Shown: positions 1-9,147, counted from the stretch's first letter. The stretch is DNA of 64,000 nt from CAZSSH01 sp964609825 (GCA_964609825.1 CAZSSH010000002.1:248001-312000), one strand, 5' to 3'. Made by a program: numbers and translations. The notes: generated from the letters alone by a model not told the origin.

Positions 1-2098
1 CGGCGACTTTTTCGCCGCTGAATAAAGCGATCGCGTCATCGACCGCCGCGGTCTGCATCCGGAAATCCAAAATATTGCCGTAGGGCTTGGAGTCGTTTAA
101 GATCCGGTTGGTGCGCGAAAAGGCCTGGATCAAATTGTGATATTCCAATTTTTTATCCACGTAAAGGGTATTCAAATATTTGGAGTCAAAGCCGGTCAGC
201 AGCATATCCACCACGATCATCAGATCAATTTTGTGATTGTGCGCGTAGTCGCTGTTGGGGTATTGCTGATCCTTGATGCGCTTTTGCACATCCTGATAAT
301 AAAGGTCAAAGCAGCCGAGAGTGTGGTTGGTGCCGTATTGCGCATTATAATCGCCGATGATTTTGGCCAGCGCCGCTTTTTTGCCCGCCGGGTCGACCTC
401 GTTGTCCGCCTTTTCGTTCGGCAGATCCTCCTGGATTTGCCGGACGTCCGGATCACCCTCGGCCGGGGGCGAAAAGACGCATGCCACATTGAGCGGGACA
501 AAGGTTTCGTCCGCGGCTTGCCGCTTGCGCTGCATTTCGGCAAACAACCGGTGGTACTCCACCGCGTCATCAATAGAGCCGGTGGCCAGCAGCGCGTTAA
601 ACTTGCGCCCCGCCGTCGCCGCGTCATGTTTGTCCAAAATCGCCGCCACTACCGCCGGCTTGGCCTGCGGATCGCCGGGCTTGACCGGGATGCCATCGGT
701 CCCTTGGTAATAATCGACATGAAACCGCAGGACATTGCGGTCCTCGATCGCATGGGTGATGGTATAGGCGTGCAGCTCTTTGTCAAAAATATCCACCGTC
801 CTTTTGCGCGAAGCCTCGTCCCCGGCGATTTGCACCAATCTCGCATTTTGCTCAAAAATCGGGGTCCCGGTAAAGCCGAACAGTTGGGCATTGGGAAAAA
901 ACGCCTTGATCGCTTTGTGATTGTCCCCAAACTGCGAGCGGTGGCACTCGTCAAAGATAAACACCATGCGCTTGTCTTGCAGCCGGCGCAGCTCCTCGTG
1001 ATAATTGTCCTTGCTGTTGACATCCAGCGCCAGGCCCAGCTTTTGGATCGTCGTTACGATTACTTTGTCGGCGTAGTCGTCGGATAGCAGCCGCCGGACC
1101 AGTGTTTTGGTATTGGTGTTTTCCTCCACGCAATTGGCCTGAAATTTGTTGAATTCCTCACGGGTCTGCCGGTCCAAGTCTTTGCGGTCGACCACAAACA
1201 GACATTTGTCGATGTCCGGGTTGTTTTTAAGCAGCGTCGAGGCCTTAAACGAGGTCAGTGTTTTGCCGCTGCCGGTGGTGTGCCAGATGTACCCGTTGCC
1301 CCGGTGCTGGTGAATGCAGTCAATGATCGCTTTGACCGCATAGATCTGATACGGACGCATCATCAGCAGTTTTTGCTCGCAGGCCACCAGTACCATATAA
1401 CGGCTGATCATCTCGCCCAAGGTGCACTTGGGCAAAAATTTCTCCGCAAAAGCATCGAGATGGGTGATTTTTTTATTGTCCTCGGCCGCCCACTGGTAGA
1501 GCGGCAAAAAACGCTCGTCGGCGTCAAAATTAAAGTGCCGGGGATTGTTGTTGGCAAAATACCAGGTATCCGTGCGGTTGCTGACGATAAACAACTGCAT
1601 AAAACACAGCAGCGTGTGAGTGTAGCCGTTGCCGGGGGCGCTCTTGTACTCGACGATCTGCTGCATCGCCCGGCGCGGGCTGATCGCCAGTCCTTTGAGC
1701 TCGATTTGCACCACCGGGACGCCGTTGATCAAAATAATGACGTCGTACCGCTGAAAACTGTTGCGGTCATTGATGCGCAGCTGGTTGATCACCTCGTAGT
1801 TATTTTTGCACCAATCTTTGATATTGACCAAGGTATAATGCAAAGGGGTGCCGTCGTCGCGCTCAAAGGTGTTGATTTCCCGCAGATGTTTGGCGGCGGC
1901 ATAGACATCGCCGCCAATGATTTGCTCCTGCAACCGCTCAAATTCGGCATCGGAGAGATTGACTTTGTTGAGCCGCTCAAAGTTGGCCTTAAAATTGCCG
2001 GTCAACGTTTTCAGATCGGTGATATCCGGCCGGTAGGTATATTTGAGACCGGTCAGCTTGGCAATCAATGCCTCCTCGATCTGTTTCTCCAATGTCAT
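1..2098 (-). CDS. hsdR: Type I restriction enzyme R subunit (HsdR), 3' end outside window
   Basis: ATP-dependent translocase/endonuclease subunit of a type I restriction-modification complex. The frame opens at ATG 2096-2098 and stays open to the window edge (699 codons visible). Seen in order: an N-terminal PD-(D/E)XK-type nuclease core with D at YDVIIL and the IELKG motif (E133, K135); Walker A TTGSGKT near residues 274-280; the DECHRSQFG helicase motif at 383-391; the FTGTPIF motif shortly after; and late motifs such as DMLLTGFDS and QAFSRTNR. These match HsdR closely. GGAG lies just upstream of the start, and a good promoter precedes it. hsdM and hsdS are not in the window; they may follow downstream, to the left of base 1. 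No frameshift or stop is seen in the visible part. Confidence 0.95.
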   Translation of the reverse strand, partial: MTLEKQIEEALIAKLTGLKYTYRPDITDLKTLTGNFKANFERLNKVNLSDAEFERLQEQIIGGDVYAAAKHLREINTFERDDGTPLHYTLVNIKDWCKNNYEVINQLRINDRNSFQRYDVIILINGVPVVQIELKGLAISPRRAMQQIVEYKSAPGNGYTHTLLCFMQLFIVSNRTDTWYFANNNPRHFNFDADERFLPLYQWAAEDNKKITHLDAFAEKFLPKCTLGEMISRYMVLVACEQKLLMMRPYQIYAVKAIIDCIHQHRGNGYIWHTTGSGKTLTSFKASTLLKNNPDIDKCLFVVDRKDLDRQTREEFNKFQANCVEENTNTKTLVRRLLSDDYADKVIVTTIQKLGLALDVNSKDNYHEELRRLQDKRMVFIFDECHRSQFGDNHKAIKAFFPNAQLFGFTGTPIFEQNARLVQIAGDEASRKRTVDIFDKELHAYTITHAIEDRNVLRFHVDYYQGTDGIPVKPGDPQAKPAVVAAILDKHDAATAGRKFNALLATGSIDDAVEYHRLFAEMQRKRQAADETFVPLNVACVFSPPAEGDPDVRQIQEDLPNEKADNEVDPAGKKAALAKIIGDYNAQYGTNHTLGCFDLYYQDVQKRIKDQQYPNSDYAHNHKIDLMIVVDMLLTGFDSKYLNTLYVDKKLEYHNLIQAFSRTNRILNDSKPYGNILDFRMQTAAVDDAIALFSGEKVA

Positions 2099-2162
2099 AT
2101 TTTACTCCGATTCATCCGTTGAGCCGTACTGCCGACAAAAAATTACGCAACTAACTTTTGGT

Positions 2163-2190
2163 AATATAACACCTTGATTGCTAATTGCAA
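2163..2190 (-). promoter_or_regulatory. Sigma-70 promoter for hsdR
   Basis: Read on the minus strand: -35 TTGCAA (2185-2190), 16 bp spacer, -10 TATATT (2163-2168). Predicted start of transcription near 2156, about 58 nt before the hsdR ATG. Confidence 0.6.
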
Positions 2191-2250
2191 GTTTCGGATT
2201 TCAGCTTAAGTCCACTATTTTGCGAAGAGCCCCGGCACAATCCCGGGCAC

Positions 2251-2277
2251 AAAAAAACCGGCCCTGACTGGAGCCGG
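2251..2277 (-). terminator. Rho-independent terminator of tRNA-Leu
   Basis: On the minus strand a 7-bp stem CCGGCTC/GGGCCGG (one U-G pair) with loop CAGTCA is followed by seven T residues. It begins about 10 nt after the tRNA 3' end. Confidence 0.85.
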
Positions 2278-2287
2278 TAAATTCAAT

Positions 2288-2373
2288 TGGTACCGAAGGT
2301 CGGAGTCGAACCGACATGCCCTCGCGGGCGCCAGATTTTGAGTCTAGTGCGTCTGCCATTTCGCCACTTCGGC
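2288..2373 (-). tRNA. tRNA-Leu (anticodon CAA)
   Basis: A class II (long variable arm) tRNA. The acceptor arm is GCCGAAG pairing with CTTCGGT (one G-U), followed by A73 and an encoded CCA. The T arm carries GGTTCGACTCC. The anticodon arm CTAGA-CTCAAAA-TCTGG gives anticodon CAA, which reads UUG leucine codons. UUG is used heavily in the neighbouring genes. It is transcribed divergently from the leuCD operon. Confidence 0.95.
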
Positions 2374-2386
2374 TTGTTGTGTGTTA

Positions 2387-2415
2387 AATATACTGCGAAA
2401 AATCCCAAAAGTCAA
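2387..2415 (-). promoter_or_regulatory. Promoter for tRNA-Leu
   Basis: Minus strand: -35 TTGACT (2410-2415), 17 bp spacer, -10 TATATT (2387-2392), 13 nt before the mature tRNA 5' end. It lies back to back with the leuC promoter, with 30 bp between the two -35 boxes. Confidence 0.75.
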
Positions 2416-2445
2416 GCAATTTTCCCAAAAAAATTTGAAATAGTT

Positions 2446-2474
2446 TTGAAAATCCCCCAAACAAGTGATATATT
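2446..2474 (+). promoter_or_regulatory. Promoter of the leuC-pyrD operon
   Basis: TTGAAA (2446-2451), 17 bp, TATATT (2469-2474). A second TTGAAA occurs at 2435-2440 but is badly spaced. The inferred leader of about 60 nt holds a small hairpin GCCGGA/TCCGGC (near 2487-2508). No T-box or leucine leader peptide is visible. Confidence 0.7.
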
Positions 2475-2542
2475 AACAGAACATGCAGCCGGATTTTTTG
2501 CGTCCGGCCCTGAGGATCATTTACCAACCATGGAGTATTGAT

Positions 2543-3829
2543 ATGGGAAAGACAGTTGTTCAAAAGATTTTCGACGCCCACCGGGTCGACCAGCCGGCCG
2601 ACGGGGTTTGGGTTTTGTCGCTCGACCGGGTTTTCTGCCACGAAATCACCACCCCGATCGCGATCAATGATTTGGTCGCCATCGGCAAGGATCGCGTGTT
2701 TGACCCGGCCAAAATCAAAGCGGTGATCGACCATGTCACTCCGGCCAAAGACTCCAAGACCGCCGAGCAGGGCAAAACCATGCGCGAGTGGGCCCGCCGA
2801 AATCACATCAAGGACTTTTTTGACATCGGCGAAAACGGCGTCTGTCACGCGATTTTCCCGGAAAAAGGCTTTGTCCGCCCCGGGTTCACCATTATTATGG
2901 GCGACTCGCATACTTGCACCCACGGCGCCTTCGGCGCATTTGCCGCGGGCGTCGGCACGACCGACCTTGAGGTCGGCATCCTCAAAGGAGTGGTGGCGAT
3001 GCGCGAGCCGGAGACCATCAAAATCAATCTCAACGGCAAACTCAAGCCGGGCGTGTACGCCAAAGATGTGATTCTTTACGTCATTAAAACCTTGACCGTC
3101 AACGGCGCGACCGACAAAATCATCGAGTTCGCCGGCGACGCGGTGAGTGCGATGACCATGGAGTCACGGATGACGCTCTGCAATATGGCCATCGAAGCGG
3201 GCGGCACCTGCGGGGTCTGTTACCCCGACAAGGTCACCGTCGATTACCTCTGGCCTTACATCAAGGACGAGTTCGCCACTCCCGAGGCCGCACTCAAAGC
3301 CTACAGCAAGTGGCTCCCCGACGCCGACGCCAAGTATGTCCAAGTCATCGACATCAACGTCGGCGACCTGGAGCCGGTGGCCACCTTTGGCTTTAAGCCC
3401 GATCAGGTGAAAACCGTGCGCGAGCTCGCCGGGAGCAAAGTTGACCAGATCTACATCGGCTCGTGCACCAACGGCCGCTTGGAGGATTTGCGCATCGCCG
3501 CCGGGATTTTAAAAGGCAAAAAGATCAGCGCCAATGTCCGCGGCATCGTCTCTCCGGCCACGCCCAAGATTTACCGCGACGCGTTGGCCGAGGGGTTGAT
3601 CCAGATTTTTATGGACGCGGGTTTTTGCGTCACCAACCCGACTTGCGGCGCCTGTCTCGGGATGAGCAACGGGGTCTTGGCCAACGGCGAAGTTTGCGCC
3701 TCGACCACCAACCGCAACTTTAACGGGCGGATGGGCAAAGGCGGCACCGTGCATTTGATGAGCCCCGCCACCGCGGCGGCGACGGCGATTGCCGGCGTAA
3801 TCACCAACTCTCCTCTTTACAAGGGTTAA
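2543..3829 (+). CDS. leuC: 3-isopropylmalate dehydratase large subunit
   Basis: Isomerises 2-isopropylmalate to 3-isopropylmalate in leucine synthesis, with LeuD. 428 residues, the length of the short LeuC/homoaconitase-like subfamily rather than the ~465-residue E. coli type. Aconitase-family signatures are present: GDSHTCTHGAFGAF, IGSCTNGRLEDL (C308) and NPTCGACLGM (C368, C371); the three cysteines should ligate the 4Fe-4S cluster. ATG 2543 was chosen because GGAG lies 7 nt upstream; the frame is also open to an ATG at 2483 but that start would lie almost on the transcription start. First gene of the biosynthetic operon. A sibling function (homoaconitase-like) is possible, but leuD and ilvB next door favour leucine. 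Confidence 0.92.
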   Translation: MGKTVVQKIFDAHRVDQPADGVWVLSLDRVFCHEITTPIAINDLVAIGKDRVFDPAKIKAVIDHVTPAKDSKTAEQGKTMREWARRNHIKDFFDIGENGVCHAIFPEKGFVRPGFTIIMGDSHTCTHGAFGAFAAGVGTTDLEVGILKGVVAMREPETIKINLNGKLKPGVYAKDVILYVIKTLTVNGATDKIIEFAGDAVSAMTMESRMTLCNMAIEAGGTCGVCYPDKVTVDYLWPYIKDEFATPEAALKAYSKWLPDADAKYVQVIDINVGDLEPVATFGFKPDQVKTVRELAGSKVDQIYIGSCTNGRLEDLRIAAGILKGKKISANVRGIVSPATPKIYRDALAEGLIQIFMDAGFCVTNPTCGACLGMSNGVLANGEVCASTTNRNFNGRMGKGGTVHLMSPATAAATAIAGVITNSPLYKG

Positions 3830-3833
3830 TACG

Positions 3834-4358
3834 ATGAAAAATTTTAATGGCAAAATCTTATTTCTGGACCGTTCGGACATCAATACCGACGAAATCATCC
3901 CGGCCAAGTACCTGACCGAGCTTACCAAGGCGGCGCTCAAGCCGTATTGTCTGGAGGACTTGTCGCTCCCCGGCTTTGACCCCAAAACCGACATCGCCGG
4001 CAAAAGCGTGATCGTGACGCGCCAGAACTTCGGTTGCGGCTCCTCGCGCGAACATGCCCCGTGGGTCTTGGAGTGCAACGGCATCAACCTCGTGATCGCC
4101 GAAAATTTCGCCCGTATTTTCCGCCAGAACATGTTCAACTGCGGCTTGATGGCCATTTCGTTGAGCGCGGCGGACATCGACGATATTTTTAAGCGTTTCG
4201 CTGGCAAAGAAGCGACGGTGGAGACCGACTTGGCCAAGCTGAGTTTCAAAATCTCCGCCGGAGCGGAAACCAAAAGCTATCAATTCACCATCGGTGACTT
4301 TGACCTCGAGCTCGTCAAGGCGGGCGGCTGGTTGAACTTTGCCGACAAAAAATATTAA
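3834..4358 (+). CDS. leuD: 3-isopropylmalate dehydratase small subunit
   Basis: Swivel-domain subunit that completes the LeuCD active site. 174 residues, usual for the short bacterial/archaeal form. The GCGSSREHAPW motif that contacts substrate is intact (around residue 64-74), and the N-terminal LDRSDINTDEIIPAKYL segment is typical. It starts 4 nt after the leuC stop, so it is likely translationally coupled, with a weak AAGGG inside the end of leuC. Confidence 0.93.
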   Translation: MKNFNGKILFLDRSDINTDEIIPAKYLTELTKAALKPYCLEDLSLPGFDPKTDIAGKSVIVTRQNFGCGSSREHAPWVLECNGINLVIAENFARIFRQNMFNCGLMAISLSAADIDDIFKRFAGKEATVETDLAKLSFKISAGAETKSYQFTIGDFDLELVKAGGWLNFADKKY

Positions 4359-4417
4359 AAGTCCCCCGCGCCGATATCGCGGGATCACCATCTGACATCA
4401 AAAACACGGAGGGAAAA

Positions 4418-6181
4418 ATGTCAACCAATGCCGAAAAACTGCCACTCAAAGGATGCGAAATCGCCATCAAAGCCCTGGAGAAGTTGGGTGTCGATGTAGT
4501 ATTCGCGTATCCCGGCGGTCAGGCCATTGAGTTGCATCAGGCGCTCAGCAAGTCGCCGATCCGGGTGATTCTCCCCCGCCACGAGCAGGGGGGCGCTTTT
4601 GCCGCCAACGGGTACGCCCGCGCGACCGGCAAAGTCGGTGTCTGCATGGCCACCAGCGGCCCCGGCGCGACCAACCTCGTGAGCGGCATTGCCGATGCTT
4701 ATATGGACTCGGTCCCGACAGTGTTTATCACCGGTCAGGTCCCGGCGACATTGATCGGCAAAAACGCGTTTCAGGAAACCGACATCATCGGCGTCACCCG
4801 GCCGATTGTCAAGCACAGCTTTTTGGTCTTGGACGCGCACGACATCCCGACGGTGATGCGCGACGCGTTTTATTTGGCCAAAAGCGGGCGCCCCGGCCCG
4901 GTGGTGGTGGATATCCCTAAAAACATCCAGCAGCAGCGCTGCACGGTCAATTTTGAGACCCCGGTGAGCTTGAAATATTATCACCCGGAGCCAGAGTTGG
5001 AGCTTGGGACGGTGGACAAAATCAAAGAAATGATCCGCAACGCCAAGCGCCCCTGCGTGTATGCGGGCGGCGGGATCGTTTCGGCGGACGCTTCCAAGGA
5101 CTTGCGCCAATTTGTCGAATCCTACAATATTCCGGTCACTACCACTTTGATGGGCATCGGGAGCATTCCCTCGGATCACCCGCTCCTTTTGAGCTGGCTC
5201 GGAATGCACGGGACAGTCGCGGCCAACCGCGCCGCCAACGAGTGCGACCTTTTGCTGGCCTTCGGCTCACGGTTTGACGACCGTGTAACCGGCAACCCGG
5301 CCAAATTCGCCACCCATGCGACAATTGTCCACGTTGACATCGACGAGTCGGAGATCAACAAAAACAAGCGCGCCGACTTTGGCGTGGTGGCCGATATCAA
5401 AGATTTGCTGCAAGCCCTCAACCGTGAGCCCGTCCGGCAGGATTACGCCGACTGGCACGCCCTCATTGCCGCCTGGAAAAAGGAGTTTCCGCGCCATTAT
5501 AAAGAAAAATTGGAGCGCGTCCAGCCGCAGTTTGTGATCGAGACTTTGGCCAAATTGACCAATAATCAGGCGATCATCGTCCCCGGCGTGGGTCAGCATC
5601 AGATGTGGGCGGCACAATACTATGATTATCAGTATCCGCGCCAGTTTCTCACCTCCGGCGGCTTCGGTGCCATGGGCTTCGGCCTCCCGGCGGCGATGGG
5701 TGCCAAGGTCGGCAAACCGGAGTCTTTGGTGGTCAACATTGACGGCGACGGAAGTTTCCAGATGAATATTCAAGAGCTCGGCACCTTGTTTGTGGAAAAA
5801 ATCGATGTTAAAATCATCATCTTAAACAATCAGCACTTGGGCATGGTGGCACAGTGGGAGGACCGTTTTTACGGTCAAAACCGCGGCAACACCGTGCTGG
5901 GAAGCTGCTACGGCTCCTGCGGCAAACGCGATGTCAAAAATTGCGACAATTGCGAGGGGCAAATTTGCACCGGCAAGCATTATCCCGACTTTGTGACGAT
6001 CGCCGCCGGGTACAACATCCCCGGCCGCCGGGTCTATGACCGTGCCGAGTTGCTGCCCGCTCTGGAGGAGATGCTCGCCGCGCCCGGCTCGTTTTTGGTC
6101 GACGTCTACACCGGCTATGACGAGCACGTGCTGCCGATGATCCCGCCCGGCATGGACTATAAATCAATCATTACCGAGTAA
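4418..6181 (+). CDS. ilvB: Acetolactate synthase large subunit with Cys-rich insertion
   Basis: ThDP-dependent condensation of pyruvate (or pyruvate plus 2-oxobutyrate), the first common step of valine, leucine and isoleucine synthesis. 587 residues. Seen: the catalytic-Glu region LPRHEQGGAFAANGYAR, the FAD/central domain, and the ThDP-Mg motif GDGSFQMN with its downstream LNNQHLGM. After the QWEDRFYGQNRG segment there is an unusual stretch holding C497, C501, C509, C512 and C517 (Cx3C-x7-Cx2C-x4-C) before the normal HYPDFVTIA. I know of no such cluster in well-studied enzymes. GGAGGG precedes the start. No ilvN regulatory subunit or ilvC lies in the window. Confidence 0.92.
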   Translation: MSTNAEKLPLKGCEIAIKALEKLGVDVVFAYPGGQAIELHQALSKSPIRVILPRHEQGGAFAANGYARATGKVGVCMATSGPGATNLVSGIADAYMDSVPTVFITGQVPATLIGKNAFQETDIIGVTRPIVKHSFLVLDAHDIPTVMRDAFYLAKSGRPGPVVVDIPKNIQQQRCTVNFETPVSLKYYHPEPELELGTVDKIKEMIRNAKRPCVYAGGGIVSADASKDLRQFVESYNIPVTTTLMGIGSIPSDHPLLLSWLGMHGTVAANRAANECDLLLAFGSRFDDRVTGNPAKFATHATIVHVDIDESEINKNKRADFGVVADIKDLLQALNREPVRQDYADWHALIAAWKKEFPRHYKEKLERVQPQFVIETLAKLTNNQAIIVPGVGQHQMWAAQYYDYQYPRQFLTSGGFGAMGFGLPAAMGAKVGKPESLVVNIDGDGSFQMNIQELGTLFVEKIDVKIIILNNQHLGMVAQWEDRFYGQNRGNTVLGSCYGSCGKRDVKNCDNCEGQICTGKHYPDFVTIAAGYNIPGRRVYDRAELLPALEEMLAAPGSFLVDVYTGYDEHVLPMIPPGMDYKSIITE

Positions 6182-6185
6182 AAAA

Positions 6186-7454
6186 ATGAAACTCAAAGTG
6201 ACTCCGTCCAAGCTCTCCGGCACCGTTGCGGTGCCGGGGTCCAAGTCCCATACCATCCGCGGCATCGCCGCCGGGCTGATCGGCCAAACGAGCGTGCTTC
6301 GCTCGCCTCTGGTCTCCGACGACACCTTATCGGCCTTGCATGCCGCCGAGGCGATGGGGGCCAAGGTAACCGTCACCGACGATTGCTGGACCATCCAAGG
6401 GCCCGGCAAACGCTTCCATAATCCCGGCCATACACTCGATTTGGGCAACTCCGGGACGGGATTGCGGATGCTTACCGCAATGGCGGCGACGCAGGATTTC
6501 AAGATCGCCTTTGACGGCGACAACTCGTTGCGCACGCGCTTGATGGCAGGCTTGCTCGACCCCTTGTGTCAATTGGGCGCCAAAGTCGAGTCGACCGACG
6601 GCAAATGCCCGCTGTCGGTCCACGGCCCCGTCAAGGGCGGCCGGGCCAAGGTGGACGGGGTGACGTCGCAGTTTCTGACCTCATTGTTGTTTGCGGCAAC
6701 GACGCTCAAGGATGACAGCATTTTTGAACTCGATTATCTGAACGAAAAATCCTATGTCGAGATCACCTTGGGTTGGCTCGACTTTCTCAACATCCGCTAT
6801 GAGGTCTCCCCCGATTTCCTCGGCTTCAAGGTTTTTGGCGGACAAACGATCGAGTCCTTTGACAAAGTGATCCCGGCCGACTTCTCGACCGCCTGTTTCC
6901 CGCTGGTGGCGGGCGCGATTGCTGGCGGCGAGGTCGGCATTCGCAACCTTGACTTCAGCGATTTGCAGGGCGACAAAAAAGTATTTGACTTTTTGGCCGA
7001 TATGGGGGCGGACATTACGCGCGATACCGATTTGGTAACGGTGCGCAATCCGGGCAAGCTCAAGGGCGGCGTCTTTGACTTAAACCTCACTCCCGACGCG
7101 TTGCCGATTATGGCCGTCGCCGGGTGTTTTGCCGAGGGCGAAACGCGCCTTGTCAACGTGCCGCAGGCCCGTTTTAAGGAAACCGACCGCATCGCGGTGA
7201 TGGCCAAAGAGCTCGGCAAAATGGGCGCCGACATCGCCGAATTGCCGGACGGTTTGATCATCCGCAAGTCGCAATTGCACGGGGCAGTGGTGGAGAGCCA
7301 CCTCGACCACCGCATCGCCATGTCGTTGGCCATCGCCGGGTTAAGCGCCGAGGGCGAAACCGTGATCAACGACGCCGAAGCCCTTTCCGTCACTTATCCG
7401 TCATTTATCCGTCACTTTCAAGACATGGGAGCCAAGTACGATGAAATCGGGTGA
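6186..7454 (+). CDS. aroA: 3-phosphoshikimate 1-carboxyvinyltransferase (EPSP synthase)
   Basis: Transfers enolpyruvyl from PEP to shikimate-3-phosphate in aromatic amino acid synthesis. 422 residues, normal length. Seen: N-terminal PGSKSHTIRG (substrate-binding Lys/Ser), LGNSGTGLRMLTAMAA, FKETDRIAVMAKELGKMG, and the C-terminal LDHRIAMSLAIAGL followed by DAEALSVTYPSF. The second residue of the usual KS-x-TxR pattern is H here (SKSHTIR). The gene starts 4 nt after ilvB and overlaps pyrK by 14 nt, so it is co-transcribed. Confidence 0.95.
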   Translation: MKLKVTPSKLSGTVAVPGSKSHTIRGIAAGLIGQTSVLRSPLVSDDTLSALHAAEAMGAKVTVTDDCWTIQGPGKRFHNPGHTLDLGNSGTGLRMLTAMAATQDFKIAFDGDNSLRTRLMAGLLDPLCQLGAKVESTDGKCPLSVHGPVKGGRAKVDGVTSQFLTSLLFAATTLKDDSIFELDYLNEKSYVEITLGWLDFLNIRYEVSPDFLGFKVFGGQTIESFDKVIPADFSTACFPLVAGAIAGGEVGIRNLDFSDLQGDKKVFDFLADMGADITRDTDLVTVRNPGKLKGGVFDLNLTPDALPIMAVAGCFAEGETRLVNVPQARFKETDRIAVMAKELGKMGADIAELPDGLIIRKSQLHGAVVESHLDHRIAMSLAIAGLSAEGETVINDAEALSVTYPSFIRHFQDMGAKYDEIG

Positions 7455-8220
7455 AATCGTCAGCAACGATAATTTGCAGGGCGACTACTACATCGTCCGG
7501 TTTTACGTCCCGGAAATCGCGGCCAAAGCGCGCGCCGGGCAGTTTGTCCACGTCCGCATCGATGACCGGCTCGATCATATTTTGCGCCGCCCTTTCAGCA
7601 TTCACGATGTCAGTGCCGACGGTTGCCTGAGTGTGGTCTACAAGGTCGTCGGCGCGGGGACGCGCAATTTGTCCAAGTTGAAACCGGGTGCGGTCTGCGA
7701 AGTATTGGGCCCTCTGGGCAAAGGCTTCAGCGACCCCGCCAAGGATGAAATCCCGGTGATCGTGGCCGGCGGCTACGGCGCGGCGGCGACGTATTTATTG
7801 ACCAAACAATCCTCCGCGCGCGGACTCTTTTTGATCGGCGCAAGGAGCAAAGGCGATGTGATTTTGACAGACCGCTATCAGGCGCAAAATTATCAGGTGT
7901 TGATTGCCACCAATGACGGCAGTCTGGGCGCTCAGGGCTTTGTCACCAAGCTGGTCGAAGAAGTCATTGCCAAATACGCCGGGCAAAAAATCAAATTTTA
8001 CGGCTGCGGCCCCCACCCGATGCTGATGGCGCTGGCCAAGATATTGCAAGCGCACGGTCTCCCCGGCGAGCTCAGCATCGACCACTTGATGTGCTGCGGC
8101 GTCGGCAGCTGTTTCGGCTGCGTGGTCAAGACCAAAGCCGACAACCCCGAGGGGTGGAAATACTCGCGGGCGTGCGCCGACGGGCCGGTATTTGACCTTA
8201 ACGAAGTGTTTGTGGAGTAA
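7441..8220 (+). CDS. pyrK: Dihydroorotate dehydrogenase B, electron transfer subunit
   Basis: Carries electrons from PyrD through FAD and a [2Fe-2S] cluster to NAD+. 259 residues. The N-terminal ferredoxin-reductase fold includes RPFSIHD for FAD binding, followed by the NAD-binding half (GGYGAAATYLL) and a C-terminal cysteine cluster CCGVGSCFGCVV plus a later C in SRACADG. It directly precedes pyrD (3 nt gap), as expected for the heterotetrameric class 1B enzyme. The start ATG lies inside aroA. Confidence 0.94.
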   Translation: MKSGEIVSNDNLQGDYYIVRFYVPEIAAKARAGQFVHVRIDDRLDHILRRPFSIHDVSADGCLSVVYKVVGAGTRNLSKLKPGAVCEVLGPLGKGFSDPAKDEIPVIVAGGYGAAATYLLTKQSSARGLFLIGARSKGDVILTDRYQAQNYQVLIATNDGSLGAQGFVTKLVEEVIAKYAGQKIKFYGCGPHPMLMALAKILQAHGLPGELSIDHLMCCGVGSCFGCVVKTKADNPEGWKYSRACADGPVFDLNEVFVE

Positions 8221-8223
8221 TTT

Positions 8224-9144
8224 ATGGCCGATTTAACATGCAATTTGGGTAAAATTACCCTCAAAAACCCGGTAATGACCGCCTCCGGCACCTTTGGCTA
8301 CGGCAAAGAGTATCACCAGTATTACGATATTTCGCGCCTCGGAGCGGTGGTGGTCAAGGGGATCAAAATGGAGCCGTCGCACGGCAACCCGACGCCGCGC
8401 ATCGCCGAAGTCACCGGCGGGATGCTCAACGCCATCGGGTTACAGGGCCCCGGCGTCGAGAAATTTTTGCACCAAAGCGATTATATGCCCTTTTTGCGCA
8501 AGGTCAATGCGACCGTGATCGTCAACATTTGGGGCAAAACGATGGAGGAATACGGTGAAGTCGCGGCGCGTCTCGACGCCGAAAGCGACGGGATCACCGC
8601 CCTTGAGATCAATATTTCGTGCCCCAACGTCAAAGCGGGCGGAGTCGCCTTCGGGACCGACATGAAGCTCGCCGCCGAAGTGGTGGCGCTGGTCCGCAAA
8701 TCGACCAAGCTGCCATTAATCACCAAGCTGAGCCCCAATGTGAGCAAAATCGGCGACTTTGCCAAATGCGTCGCCGATGCGGGGACGGATATGGTTTCAC
8801 TCATTAACACCATTACCGGAATGGCGATTGATATCGAAACGCGCAAGCCCAAAATCGCCAACCTGACTGGCGGCCTCTCCGGCCCGGCGGTGAAACCGGT
8901 CGCTGTAAGAATGGTGCACGAGGTCAGCAAAGCTGTGGATATCCCCGTGATCGGGATGGGCGGCATCACCACGTGGGAGGATGCGATTGAGTTCTTTTTG
9001 GCGGGCGCCGACGCGATTGCGGTCGGGACGGCCAATTTTATCGACCCGATGGCGGCCATCCAAATCATTGACGGCATCAACGCTTATTTGGACCGCAAAC
9101 AAATTGCCCGCGTCGCCGACATCGTCGGCAAAATGGAGCGCTAG
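8224..9144 (+). CDS. pyrD: Dihydroorotate dehydrogenase B, catalytic subunit
   Basis: FMN enzyme oxidising dihydroorotate to orotate in pyrimidine synthesis. 306 residues, class 1B length. Seen: NPVMTASGTFGYG at the N-terminus, NISCPNVKAGG with the class 1 catalytic cysteine, NTITGMAID, and the phosphate-binding GMGGITTWEDAIEF plus GADAIAVGTAN. Last gene of the leuC operon. It converges with the next gene with only 3 nt between the two stops, and no hairpin terminator fits there. Confidence 0.95.
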   Translation: MADLTCNLGKITLKNPVMTASGTFGYGKEYHQYYDISRLGAVVVKGIKMEPSHGNPTPRIAEVTGGMLNAIGLQGPGVEKFLHQSDYMPFLRKVNATVIVNIWGKTMEEYGEVAARLDAESDGITALEINISCPNVKAGGVAFGTDMKLAAEVVALVRKSTKLPLITKLSPNVSKIGDFAKCVADAGTDMVSLINTITGMAIDIETRKPKIANLTGGLSGPAVKPVAVRMVHEVSKAVDIPVIGMGGITTWEDAIEFFLAGADAIAVGTANFIDPMAAIQIIDGINAYLDRKQIARVADIVGKMER

Positions 9145-9147
9145 AGC

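Noticed and set aside
137..2122. Two long plus-strand open frames (316 and 280 codons)
   Set aside because: They are antisense to hsdR, whose minus-strand translation shows clear motifs throughout; composition is that of a shadow frame.
2475..2542. Possible leucine attenuator or T-box before leuC
   Set aside because: The leader is about 60 nt, has one small hairpin, no run of Leu codons, no T-box sequence and no terminator.
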